From: Batillaria attramentaria
Taxonomy: Eukaryota > Mollusca > Gastropoda > Batillariidae
Reading direction: 5' to 3'
Assembly: GCA_018292915.2 (NCBI GenBank)
Contig: JACVVK020000142.1
Span: forward strand, 381,001-445,000
Length of the DNA stretch: 64,000 nucleotides
Each line of letters starts with the position of its first letter. The stretch's first letter is position 1. The translations under genes and the position numbers were made by a program. The notes under the pieces were generated by a model, which saw only the letters and a list, made by a program, of their open reading frames with translations, was not told the origin of the DNA and did not search any database. This document shows, in pieces, positions 50,253 to 61,022 of this stretch.

Positions 50253-50519
50253 TGTAGAGATCGCGAAAAGTCACTGCATTTCGACGGAAATTTCTAGACC
50301 ATCCCAGAACATGCGGGTGCATTAACGTCAGTAGATTCCGTACTTGCCAGTAAGTTGAGGAATGTTCTAGATCTGACCTGTTAGTATATAAGCATCCCTG
50401 CACGGCGTTCTGGGTTCTTCTTCTTCTTCTTCTTTCACGAGTTTGTACTCCACGCATTTTCTGTTAATAAAGTATTGGAGTTATATCCTGTTGTATCCCG
50501 TGTCTTCTCTGCGAGTGCA
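50253..50519 (+). mobile_element. LTR-like repeat, copy 1
   Basis: Aligns with 59074-59355 over its whole length. It has LTR-style order: TGTAGAGATCGCG start, TAGTATATAAGC TATA box, TTCT-rich tract, TTAATAAAG poly(A) signal, GTCTTCTCTGCGAGTGCA end, then AGCGACATAG resembling a degraded primer-binding site. No internal retroelement genes adjoin it, so probably solo. Confidence 0.55.
50466..50471 (+). terminator. First AATAAA after the BTB-BACK gene, inside an LTR-like repeat
   Basis: GTTAATAAAGTATTGG lies within the LTR-like sequence 50253-50519 and is the first canonical poly(A) hexamer downstream of the BTB-BACK stop. A second AATAAA follows at 50647-50652, just before an (AC)n run. It may end the gene's transcript or only have served the retroelement. 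Confidence 0.4.
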
Positions 50520-50651
50520 CCGAGAGAGCGACATAGCAGGAGAAAAATATACCACCTACCCATTTTCGCAACCGATTCCTTTGACAATTTTGCGTGGACA
50601 CCGTATGGATTGTCACCACTCAACTGCCATACTGTCATCACGCGCAAATAA

Positions 50652-50653
<2 letters not shown>

Positions 50654-50724
<71 letters not shown>
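50654..50724. repeat. (AC)n
   Basis: Perfect AC array directly following an AATAAAG. Confidence 0.95.
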
Positions 50725-50726
<2 letters not shown>

Positions 50727-51148
50727 TCTGAGCCTGCATGGTTTGCAAACGGCTTTATTTCAGTCTTACAGGATATCAATAAAGCTTGGCAACAATACTA
50801 CTTCAAGTTCATTTAAAAACGTTTTTGTTGTTTCTTGTTTGTTAACAGTCAAAATCACACGATGTTTGCCGAGCACTCCCTTAGTCAGACAAAGTCATAC
50901 AGTTTCACGGATCCTGTGGGAACATGGATTAAACTACGGACATTAGCAGTTGCACACATGACGTACGACGAAAGCTTATTAGTTCAGTTTCTTAGGTTGT
51001 GTTTCATATCAGTTACCTTCGTCACATTACTGTCGGGCACGCTGCGAATAGGCCCACAGTTCACTCTCGAGTGACCAACGTGTATGTTAGCCTCGAGCGC
51101 AGCGGGATCTGTGAACTAACCTTAAGTGCACTGCGAGCCATGTGCTCT

Positions 51149-51156
51149 GTGTGTGC

Positions 51157-51207
<51 letters not shown>
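51149..51207. repeat. (GT)n
   Basis: GT array between the lone composite-module copy and a SINE. Confidence 0.95.
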
Positions 51208-51211
<4 letters not shown>

Positions 51212-51239
51212 TTCCTTCACAACTACAAGAAATTCGGGG

Positions 51240-51410
51240 AGGCGGGGTGGTCGAATGGTAGAGCGTTGGACTTCTGATGCTCAGGTCGTGAGTTCGATCC
51301 CGGCTGGGGCCAAATATTTGTGCTGGCTTTTTCATCGTTGCCCCGTCTTTGATTATCAATCACCCTATGTGGTGGAAAAGGACGTTAAACCCCCAAACAC
51401 CCACCCAACC
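51240..51410 (+). mobile_element. tRNA-derived SINE, family A
   Basis: Complete copy just downstream of (antisense to) C1q gene 1, ending about 25 bp from its stop codon, so it probably lies in that gene's 3' UTR. Head TGGTCGAATGGTAGAGCG, B box GAGTTCGATCCC, tail GGACGTTAAACCCCCAAACA. Confidence 0.85.
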
Positions 51411-51432
51411 CTACAAAAAATTCGTCTCGAGC

Positions 51433-53514
51433 TCAGTCAGCCCTCAGCAAGAAGCCAGAGAACGATGTATAGTCACCGCCGTAATAACTGTTCGCCCTTG
51501 AGTCTACATTCTTCAGGAACACCCTCTGTCCGGCGTTTACGTGTACCACGGCCGCAATGCCCACGTCGTCAAAATAGCTATGCCTGCTGTCAGAGATGCC
51601 CACAGCCACCAAGAGCTGGTCGACCATGATGGCGGCGTGGACGTACTGCGGAAAGTCGTTGCTCATGAAGTTGGCGTGGAACTGATAGAGGCCTGACATC
51701 GGCGCCGTGAAATAGCCAGTCTGAGTGTCGAAGCCGTCTCCGACGTTTGTGAAGACGTTGTGAAGCACTATCGGCCCTGAAGCCGTCGATGAGATCGGGT
51801 GACTGGACTCGTACGCGTGGAAGGCGACGACCTTATCTGCAAAATAATAACAATGAGTATTTTATAGGCGCTTTACCCAATTTCATGAATCGGCTCAAAG
51901 CGCCGCGAACTGAACCCAACACGCACGCTCACGTGAATCACACGCATTCTCTCACACACTGGACATAAACACATTACAATCACGTGGTGCGAAGGGTCAG
52001 CTCAGCTATTTAAATTTAGGAATTTAGAATTGTATTTATTTTTTCAAATTTTATGGGCTGAACATTTCCAAAGCAGAGGGGGGGGGGGGGGGCGGAGTAC
52101 CCGGAGAGAACCCCCGACGATCGGCCCGAATGAACGGTGCCACATACGAGAAGGAAAAATTCTTTGCCCTGAGTGGGACTCGAACCCCTGACCTCTCGCA
52201 TTGGTGACAAGTCTCTCAAACACTAGACCACCGACCGCCACCGAGAAGTTCGGTGAAATTTGCAAGTTCTTTGTTGTTGTTGTTGTGCTGCCCCAACTCT
52301 TTGCCAGCTCCAGTGGTGTTCCTCCCAGGTCACGGGTGGAATCCACGGAGGGCTCGAAAGGTGGAGCAATTGTTATTATGCATGATGATGGAGATGAGGT
52401 TGATGGTAAGATTATGCTATGGAGGTGCGTGTGGTTTGGGACTGCGGAACGGGGCCGCATTCCACGCTTCCTGTCATAAATGTCCCGGCGTTAGCCAGGC
52501 CCGGAAATTACGACACCTGCGGTACATGCGGCACCATGTAATCATCCACATCGTAAGACGTGTCATACCAAGGGAAGCACCCCTAAAGTCGAACCCGTGA
52601 AGTGGGTGAATCTCGGCTGTGTGGCAACAGCCTCCCGGTTGGGTCCATAGCACACCCGCTCTGGGTAGGACCCGGCCGACTTAGGTAGGAAAAATCCTGC
52701 TTGCCTCGGCTGGGACTCGAACCCGGGTCTCCCGGTCCATGGTCCGAAGTGCTAACCACTACACTACATGGGCCAGTAGTTCTTTGTATTTCTGTACACA
52801 TGTATTAGATTCAGAAGAAAATACCCCAGTTTATCTTACGTAAAATTATCTTGCACGTCACCACTTTCATTCATTTAAGTTTGTCCACAACCACGGAAGG
52901 GCTAAACTCGTGGTTAATGCTTGCATGAAAACTGTAAGCTGGCCTTAACCGGAGAAACATTTCTAAACCAACAGTTCGGACACATGGTACTCCTACATAT
53001 GACGTGATTTCACACTCAGAGTGAAAACTACATTCCAAAGAAATGATCAGTTTATATTGTATATTTTGTGCTTTATATGATCTAAAACGGACATGACTGA
53101 ATTTGTTTCATGATTACCCTAACCACCATAACCATTGTAGCATAGACATTTCAACCTCACGTCGATTGTAGGGTCCCTAATTTCAAGGAACAAAAACTTC
53201 AGCGAATATATAATATACCCACTGAAGATGTAAAATAGGACATCTATTCCCTAAAACATTTTCCGTGTATTAACGTATTCCCTCCATTTTACATGTAACA
53301 CGTACGAAGCCTGAAGGTAAGATAACTTACCGATTTTGGACTGCAAAGCAGTGACTTGCGCGTTCAGAGAAGAGACCTGCTGCGCCAGTGTTTGAACAAC
53401 GACTTCCAGGGGGTCTGTATCGTCAGACCTCTTCTGAAGTCTTCTGCTGGCTGGTTGGCCTGCCAGAGCTCCAACCACGACCATGACGACCACGATAAGG
53501 TTTGTGAGGATCAT
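51433..53514 (-). CDS. Secreted C1q domain-containing protein 1 (2 exons)
   Basis: Exon 1 is 53514-53331 and exon 2 is 51836-51433; the 1.49-kb intron is phase 1; 195 residues. It begins with a signal peptide (MILTNLIVVVMVVVGALAG), then a dibasic KR-SDDTDPLE motif (KR at 28-29) and a short heptad-like segment (LAQQVSSLNAQVTALQSKI). Exon 2 encodes a complete C1q jelly-roll domain: AFHAY at its start, FTNVGDGFDTQTGYFTAPMS, GLYQFHANF, a central AAIMVDQ strand and the terminal FSGFLLRAD. In molluscs such proteins act as soluble lectin-like pattern-recognition molecules in haemolymph or mucus; the ligand cannot be told from sequence. The intron carries two tRNA-derived SINEs. It is closest to gene 3 of the cluster in the domain exon. 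Confidence 0.92.
51844..52241 (-). mobile_element. tRNA-derived SINE, family B, full length
   Basis: Antiparallel match to the 62666 copy along its whole length, from the AATAATAA tail to the tRNA-like head (GGGACTCGAACCCCTGACCT on the plus strand), with an added G run at ~52079-52092. It lies in the C1q gene 1 intron, its tail only about 8 bp from the exon 2 acceptor. Confidence 0.85.
52597..52775 (-). mobile_element. tRNA-derived SINE, family C
   Basis: Minus-strand tRNA-like head GTAGTGTAGTGGTTAGCACT with B box GGGTTCGAGTCCCAGCC, followed by a non-tRNA body. Read alone the head could pass for a tRNA gene, but the attached body and lack of a clean acceptor-stem end point to a SINE. It lies in the C1q gene 1 intron. 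Confidence 0.65.
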
Positions 53515-53589
53515 TTTCCTTCTTGTCCTCGGAGAACTAGACGGCTCTTCTTTCTGTTCCTTGCGCGTGCAAGTTGCTGCGTGAAAGAC

Positions 53590-53595
53590 TTATAA
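53590..53595 (-). promoter_or_regulatory. Candidate TATA box, C1q gene 1
   Basis: TTATAA (in AACTTATAAGTC on the minus strand) lies about 76 bp upstream of the C1q gene 1 ATG, which would leave a leader of roughly 45 bp. Spacing is right for a TATA-driven inducible gene; motif match only. Confidence 0.35.
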
Positions 53596-53596
53596 G

Positions 53597-53969
53597 TTGT
53601 TACAGACGCCAGTCTCTTGGAGAACTGGTTTAGATATTACAGCAAGGAATCTACCTGCACCTGGAAAAGGGCCATAAACGCAATAGGTTTCATGGACTCT
53701 TGGGCCTTTCAACAGATAAGGTATAGAGATCGATTTTCAATAGCATAGGAAGGTTGATACAATTCAATACTGGTCTCAGATGGCTGATATCGCATCATTT
53801 ATTTTCGTTCATTTGGCTGGCAAACCTCATAGGCTTGGCACCGAATGTGGTCGACTTGCTGATTGAATGAATGAGTTGAACTTTTGTTAATGACTTTAAT
53901 CTTTCTAGGTATAATCAGTCCTCTCTCCTGGGGTTTGGCGAGGAATTATTGCGAAGTAATCGAGGTGCA

Positions 53970-54043
<74 letters not shown>

Positions 54044-54745
54044 GCACGCACGCACGCACACTTGAATTGATGATGGTAGCAAAACCACGAAATCTTTACC
54101 ATTTATTACTAACCATATAAATCATTAGGACGGTGTTATATATATAACGCAATTCCCTTTAGATAAAGATAAGCGGATAACTTTTACCTTGATCAGGTCA
54201 GATTTATTTTTCAAAGTCTGGTATTCAGCTTGGGGCAGTGGGTAACAATCATGCATAGCTCTTCCTGATAAATGTGTAACAGGTTCGTTTAATTACGACA
54301 CTCACGCATTGAGACAGTGCATTGAACTTCACTTGCCAAACCTCATCCAAACTAACGCTATGATGCTATTCTAAAATAAAACGACACAACTATCTGGACA
54401 AGAACACACGATTCAGGCTTGAGATAATCATATTTGCCATTATTGCTGTTGTGTGAGTGTGTCTGTGAGAGTGCGCGCCAAGTTATCAGCAAGGACAAGA
54501 TGGAAAAAGGACTTTGTACCTAATCATTATTTTATCCCCGTAAAAAGATTTCATGAAATTTCACGTAAGACTGACGAGAAGGCATTTAGAAACCCATTCA
54601 GTCGCCATGATTGAAACTCATAATATACAATGAGAACGATGTGTCCCAGACAAAAAAACAACAACAACAACAACAACAAAAAACAAAATAACCCCAAAAC
54701 ACCAGGCCCTCAGTTTGCTAGATTTGTTCAGTTTAGATTTCATCG
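53597..54745. other. Spacer between C1q genes 1 and 2
   Basis: Apart from the (AC)n array and a short (CAA)n near 54657, I see nothing recognisable. It should hold the 3' UTR of gene 2 and the promoter of gene 1. Confidence 0.5.
53972..54060. repeat. (AC)n(GCAC)n
   Basis: AC array ending in ACGC repeats, between C1q genes 1 and 2. Confidence 0.95.
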
Positions 54746-55274
54746 TTAGTCGGAGCGGATCAAAACTCCCGAGAACGTGGTGTACTGACGGCCATAAAAC
54801 TGATCCGACACGTCATCGTTGCTGCGGAGCTGTGCCCTTTGACCCGCGGTCACGTGAACAATGGCTGCGATACCAGGGTTGTCCCAGTAACCATGTCTCG
54901 CATCGGAAGTGCTGGACGCGACCATAGTGTCGTCCACGTAGATCCCAGCATGCACCTGATCCTGAACAGAACTGTCCATGAAGGTGGCATGGAAGAAGTA
55001 CAGCCCAGACACAGGCGCGGTGAAGAAGCCGGTGTGCGAGTCGTAAGCGTTGCCGATGTTTGTCTGAACGTGGGTCAGAATGATCGTTCCCTGGGGTGTT
55101 GTGTTGATCGTTCTGGCGTTGTTCCACGCGTGAAACGCCACGGCTCTTTCAGACTTACCTGGTGTAAAGGAAGAGAAAGTGACCGGAATGCAATCTAAAT
55201 GTAATGTAAATTAGTCTAGAGGGGACGAAGCCAGAGTACCCGGAGAGTACCCCCTGACAGCAATGGATTGACAG

Positions 55275-55314
<40 letters not shown>

Positions 55315-55680
55315 CACAATTGCTGTGTCTTTCATTGTTCTCTCTGGAATTTTCTCCATGCCAGTTCATTTTACTTTTATCTTATTTTTCTTAAATTTGT
55401 AAGCGCTTAGATCTCGCTGATCGAGTATACCCGTATAATTATTCACCATTATTATCATCATTATTGCACGATTTCACTTACTCTGCCGGTCCGTCAGGGC
55501 AGCGACCTGGGCTGTGAGAGTGTTCACTTGTTGTGACAGTTTGTCGACCACAACCTCCAGCGGGGCTGGGTCGTCAGACCTCTTTACACGCTCCTCCTCT
55601 TGTCTTGGAGCTGAAGCAACCACAAAGTGTAACGACGCAGCAAGGGCCGCACACAGGCACAGCACATGACTAATTGTCAT
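54746..55680 (-). CDS. Secreted C1q domain-containing protein 2 (2 exons)
   Basis: Exon 1 is 55680-55482 and exon 2 is 55158-54746; the phase-1 intron is only 323 bp; 203 residues. The signal peptide is MTISHVLCLCAALAASLHFV plus VAS; the dibasic KR-SDDPAPLEVVV motif (KR at 33-34) is followed by heptads (LSQQVNTLTAQVAALTDRQ), then a full C1q domain (AFHAWNNARTINTTPQGTII, NIGNAYDSHTGFFTAPVSGL, FSGVLIRSD). The reading frame runs upstream to an earlier Met, but this Met puts the signal peptide at the N-terminus. Upstream sequence is shared with gene 3. Probable secreted recognition protein; the family is certain, the ligand unknown. Confidence 0.92.
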
Positions 55681-55914
55681 GGTATGGCGAGTGCCTTGTT
55701 TGATCACGTCGAATGAATGGTAGTTCCTGTAGGTACGCCTGAGTAGCTTGCCGTGCAGTTCCTTTATGTGCATGTTACGGTGTATGTGCACGCCTTAAAT
55801 CGCGTATCAGAAGTCACCTGTGAAAGTCGATTGTCTGAGGGGATATTATCACAGCTCAGTGGGTTAAGTTCGCCCTCAGAGTGTGACTCGTAACTGCAGT
55901 CACTAGATTTACAT

Positions 55915-55917
<3 letters not shown>

Positions 55918-55990
<73 letters not shown>

Positions 55991-56058
55991 CTGCGCTCGA
56001 GGGTAACATACACGTTGACCACTTGAGAGTGTACTGTGGACCTACTCGCAGCGTACCC

Positions 56059-56146
<88 letters not shown>

Positions 56147-56205
56147 GCTCGAGGGTAACACGTTGACCACTCGAGAGTGTACTGTGGACCTACTCGCAGC
56201 GTGCC

Positions 56206-56242
<37 letters not shown>

Positions 56243-56365
56243 CACACACACACACACACACTGCGCTCGAGGGTAACATATAATACACGTTGACCACTCG
56301 AGAGTGTACTGTGGACCTACTCGCAGCGTGCCAGACAGACGGACAGACAGACGCACACACAAACA

Positions 56366-56423
<58 letters not shown>

Positions 56424-56440
56424 GTAGACTGACAGAGAAA
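55918..56440. repeat. Composite minisatellite: (AC)n, ~75-bp module, (CAGA)n, three copies
   Basis: Module copies start near 55990, 56142 and 56261 (CTGCGCTCGAGGGTAACA, CTCGAGAGTGTACTGTGGAC, CTACTCGCAGCGTGCC), each followed by CAGA repeats and preceded by (AC)n. A lone inverted relative is at 51034-51108, next to a (GT)n. Confidence 0.85.
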
Positions 56441-56930
56441 AAAAAATTCCATACACGTGTATAACCGTAAATGCACCCTGTGGGATTGTGTTGATTATTT
56501 GTTTGCGTCTTAATGTCTCGCATTGCATGTCTTACTGTCTGTGAGAGTACGTTTTGTTGTCTGCGATTGTGTGTCTTCTTGTCTGCGAAAATGTGTCTTC
56601 CTGTCTAGGTGAGTCGGAAAGCGCAAAATTTCGATCTCGTTTGCTTGAAATCATGTTGTGTGCTGTATACTGTGCGCATGTATGGGGGAACAGGGCGACC
56701 TTGGACCATTCAGCATTAACACTAAGAGTGAAAGTGAAAAAGCGTTACCAGATGAGATTTTTTTTTTGATGGAGATCTTTCAGGGTGGCCCTTTGCCAAA
56801 ATAAACTGACCCCACTTAGACGCGTTGCAGATTGGTTTGCTACGAGAGGGGAGTGCACAAAGGCGCGGTCAATCCCTAACTAACAGGTTTGCTGTGCTGT
56901 GTCTGTTCAGGAAAGGTGCCACGAATGTGT

Positions 56931-56931
56931 C

Positions 56932-57001
<70 letters not shown>
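56931..57001. repeat. (GT)n(GA)n
   Basis: Compound array in the spacer between C1q genes 2 and 3. Confidence 0.95.
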
Positions 57002-57002
<1 letters not shown>

Positions 57003-57386
57003 TATACAAAACCAACAATTTGGGGAGTGAGGAAACCAAGAAATTAACACAAAGAAATGAATCATGCTCAGAAAAGTTGCATTTACGGAAGCAGGAAAGA
57101 AAACAAATAATCAAACAAACAAACACTGGAAAAGACATTAACAAGACAACTGCAAGACGATATATTTTATTAGAGCATAGAGACGACAGTCGCTTGATGC
57201 GCCGTTACACGTGTATCCTGGATAGAAATTCTGTTGATGCTAGCGACGAATGAATGAAAGTTTAAAAAAAAAGTTGAAGGTAAAGTAGACTGTTGTTTTT
57301 CGTGTATCAGCGGTGACAGACAGGCTGACACAGATAGTTAGAAGTTATAACCTCACTGGTTTCATCTGTTTAGGGGGAGCCAGTGA

Positions 57387-57389
<3 letters not shown>

Positions 57390-57447
<58 letters not shown>
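57390..57447. repeat. (GT)n
   Basis: Array abutting the 5' edge of the truncated LINE. Confidence 0.95.
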
Positions 57448-57450
<3 letters not shown>

Positions 57451-57595
57451 ATCTGACGTTTTCGCCCCGACAATCTGGAACTCGCTGCCTTCTGCCCTCC
57501 GTGATGTCCCCACACTGTCAGCCTTTAAATCACAACTCAAAACATACCTGTTCCGTCAGGCTTTCCATAGATAACTGGGACCCTCTGTCCATGTT

Positions 57596-57658
<63 letters not shown>

Positions 57659-57760
57659 TGTATGGGTATGTGTGTGCGTGTGTGCGCTCTGAGTCTGTCC
57701 TTCAGAGACGGGCGCCTTATAAATATGATGTATTATTATTATTATTATCACTGCCGAATG
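57440..57760 (+). mobile_element. LINE 3' end (CR1/L2-like reverse transcriptase C-terminus)
   Basis: Frame from 57464 to a TAA at 57572-57574 reads APTIWNSLPSALRD, then VPTLSAFKSQLKTYLFRQAF. This is the well-conserved C-terminus of CR1/L2-clade non-LTR reverse transcriptases. Upstream is a (GT)n run, so the element is severely 5'-truncated; a second (GT)n sits in its 3' UTR and it ends in (ATT)n at about 57755. Confidence 0.75.
57597..57657. repeat. (GT)n
   Basis: Array inside the 3' UTR of the truncated LINE. Confidence 0.95.
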
Positions 57761-57794
57761 GCTGAATCTCTTCTCTCCAGTAGAAGAGTTCGTC

Positions 57795-60274
57795 TCAATC
57801 AGCTCTGAGCAAGAAGCCAGAGAACGTGGTATGCCCGAGACCATAGTAGCCGCTCGTTGTGCTATCTGGATTTTCCAGATACACCATCTGCCCGGCGTTC
57901 ACGTGCACCACCGCCTCAATACTCGCGTCGTCATGGTAACCATGCCTTTTGTCAGAGATGCCATAGGCCACACGACTTTGGTCGACCATGATGGCGGCAT
58001 GCACGTACCGCTGGGCGTCAGCACCCATGAAGTTGGAGTGGAACTGGTAGAGGCCTGAAACTGGCGCCGTGAAGTGGCCAGTCTGAGTGTTGAACCCGTC
58101 CCCGACGTTTGTGTAGATCTGGTGCAGAACTATAAGCCCGGAAGACGTCGCTGTGATTGGGTGTCTGGTATCATACGCGTAGAAGGCAACGACCTTCTCG
58201 GCGATGTCTGCAACAATGAAGAGGATTGGTGAAGTCTGCATGCTAATACGAACGCAAAACAAAACCCACCGATTCACATATTCGGCCAGGTCAGCAAATG
58301 TTTTCTGTACCACAACGTAAGAGCAAATATCAGTCAGTGGCTGAGACCCCCCCCCCAAAAAAAAAAAACAAAAAAAAAACAACAACAAAAAAACAAACAA
58401 ACAACCCCCCCCCCCAAAAAAAAAAAACCCCAAAAAACAAAACAAAAAACAAAACAAAAAACAACAAACAACAACAACAACAACAACAACAAACAAAAAA
58501 TAAACAACAACAAAACAAAACCAACAAAACAAAAAAATCAACAACAAAAAACAAACAAACTAAAAACAACAACAAGATGGCCACCAGCCCAATATGTTGT
58601 TTCCATTCAATGACCTGCTGTCGTCACAGTCGTAGTCGTTGTGTCATGTATGCAGCCCGCGCGCACACGAACGCAAGCTCTCTGACATCAAGCATGCCGA
58701 CATAAAGAAAGTACTGAAAACCCTTATCGTGCCTCTATGCACTTGCAAAAACCCAAACACATGAGGTCGTGTGAGCTCGCCTAGCTGGTTGACGTCATAA
58801 ACGTTTTGGCGTATGCGAGGTTCTACATGGGTGAATGAATTCTTGTAATAAAGTCGTTCCCCTTTGACAGAGTTACTTCCCGCAGACCTGACTGACAGAC
58901 GATTGCTTACTGGTATCGGAGAAGAGACCCCCCCTCTCTCTCTCTCTCGCCTTAGACGCGCGCTTGCGCACGCACGCACCCCCCCCCCCCCCCAACACAC
59001 ACATTATGCTTCTGAGTGTGAGTCAGTGGCAAAAACGAAACCCAGTGAAATTCCCGCTTTCCACATGTCAAGTTGTAGAGATCGCGAAAAGATACTGCAT
59101 TTCGATGCAAAATAATTTCTAGACCATCCCAGAACATGCTGGTGCAGTAACGTCAGTAGATTACGTCACCTTGGAAAGATTTCGAACCTTCCAGTAAGTT
59201 GAGGAATGTTCTAGATCTGACCTGTTCAGTACGTAAACAGCCCTGCACAGCGTTCTGGGTTCTTCTTCTTTCACGAATTTGTTCTCTGTGCATATTCTGT
59301 TCATAAAGTATTGGAGTTGTATTCTGTTGTATCCCGTGTCTTCTCTGCGATTGCACGAAGATGGCGACATAGTAGAAGTAAAATACACCACGTCTCCAAA
59401 CAGAGGAATTCGGAAAGAAAGTGGCGAGACACCCCCAAGAAAAAACAGCATCACGTCAATCAAACATGACGCACTTACTTTACGTCAGTGCGCGTGCGTC
59501 TCTTCTTCGATGTTTGTGAGGCGTGTAGCTTGCAGAGGAAATGTGCTGTGAATACAAATTTTCGAGTCAACTGACGATAACGGCTGCAGTGAATTTTTCT
59601 AATTTTTTTGTATATTTTTTTTATGGCACCCCAGGCTCATTATCTATGTATAGTAGGAGCGATTTTGAGATCTAAAGTGTGTTCACCAGCACTTTCATCA
59701 GGTACGGCTTACGCCAAAAGTATAGAAGCGACAACCTCCAAAATTCACTTAGTTGAGAGTCCGTATTCATGCTATCTATGTCCAAAAAATGGAGTGATTT
59801 AAATAAATATTACGCCTGTACACGAAAGACAACCAACTTGTCTCAAAAGGGCGATAACTCCCAAATCACTTAAGCAATCATCACATGCTTGGTTCCTCTA
59901 ATGTAACATTTTGATATATTTGAATACTCCAAATTTGAAGCCATTCGGTTGAGTATTTTCGAAGAAACGGGCCTGGACACAATTCACACACACACAGCCG
60001 CACGCACGCACACACATACGCACAGACGGCACTCACTGAGGAGGAGAAGCGCGTTCGGCGCACCGTACATGTCAGCATCGATGACGCACGTTTTCTTACG
60101 TCATTGTCAGAGTTACACTTGCAAAATCGTCTCTGCGGGAAATCGGCAGTGACGTGCGTTTGTACCACAGATGCTTGCCCATGAACGTGGAAAATTTAGC
60201 CCGTCCTATGATGTTGTTTCCATTACTATGGAAACAACATAACAACAACAAAAATGACAACAAACAAACAAAAC

Positions 60275-60349
<75 letters not shown>

Positions 60350-60823
60350 AAAAAACCAAAACAAAACCCAACCTCCCCCCCCCCAAAAAAACAAAAACAA
60401 AAAAACAAACAAACAAACCCCCCCCCCAAAAAAAAAACAAAAAAAAACAAAAAAAAACAACAACCCCAAACGAACAAGGATTGGTAGAAACTGAAGAAAT
60501 TAACGTTGTCATTAGCTCCGAATCAGCCAGACTCCCTGTACCAAAAAGACACGCATAAAGCAGAAGAGACAACAAATGTACACCCACATTTTAGCTAATT
60601 AGTACTCTTGAACAGAAATTCACTTACTCAGCCTGTTCGTGAGGGCCGCAAGTTGAGCTGTGTGCGTGTTCAGTTGTTGGGAAAGTTTCTCGACCACAGC
60701 CTCTAACGGCGCTGGGTCGTCAGACCTCTTTATACGTCCATCCTCTTGCCTAGACGTTGAAGCAACCGCCAAGTGCCACGACAGGGCGACGGCTGCACAC
60801 AGGTACAGCACGTAATTTGCCAT
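57795..60823 (-). CDS. Secreted C1q domain-containing protein 3 (2 exons)
   Basis: Exon 1 is 60823-60628 and exon 2 is 58207-57795; the phase-1 intron is 2.42 kb and holds A/C-rich low-complexity sequence, an LTR-like repeat and an (AC)n tract; 202 residues. The signal peptide starts MANYVLYLCAAVALSWHL; KR-SDDPAPLEAVVEKLSQQ (KR at 32-33) nearly repeats gene 2. The C1q exon (AFYAYDTRHPITATSSG, YTNVGDGFNTQTGHFTAPVS, GLYQFHSNF, FSGFLLRAD) is closest to gene 1, so exons 1 and 2 have different best relatives inside the cluster. That may reflect gene conversion, exon shuffling, or divergence of gene 2's domain. Confidence 0.92.
58347..58575. repeat. A/C-rich low-complexity DNA, C1q gene 3 intron
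   Basis: Runs of C and A with AAC repeats; on the minus (gene) strand this is T/G-rich. No gene inferred. Confidence 0.85.
59074..59355 (+). mobile_element. LTR-like repeat, copy 2, in the C1q gene 3 intron
   Basis: Same structure as copy 1, ending GCGATTGCA followed closely by ATGGCGACATAG, a plausible primer-binding site beginning TGG. The AATAAA has become CATAAA. Antisense to the C1q gene. Confidence 0.55.
60277..60460. repeat. (AC)n then A/C homopolymer tracts
   Basis: AC array to ~60348, then C8-9 and A7-9 runs, upstream of exon 2 in the C1q gene 3 intron. Confidence 0.9.
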
Positions 60824-61022
60824 CGTCTACCTAGCGAATCCGTCGTCTGATCACGTTGAATGAATGTGACTTCTGTAGATCAGTTTGCTGGGTTGTTTGC
60901 CTTGCACTAGTCTTGCTTTGTGTTAATGTGAGGACAGCTCTGCGCGGCTTATCTGAAGTCACATCTGAAGCCCACTTTATCTCGCAGCTCAGTGGGACTA
61001 GCTCGCCCTCGGAGTGTGACTC

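Noticed and set aside
52700..52772. tRNA gene on the minus strand
   Set aside because: The A and B boxes are good, but the sequence continues into a SINE body and the acceptor stem does not close cleanly; the other tRNA-like heads are likewise SINE heads.
58330..58547. Long minus-strand hydrophobic frame continuous with the C1q exon 2 of gene 3
   Set aside because: It translates a T/G low-complexity tract in the intron; the conserved TTGCAG acceptor at 58208 marks the true exon edge.
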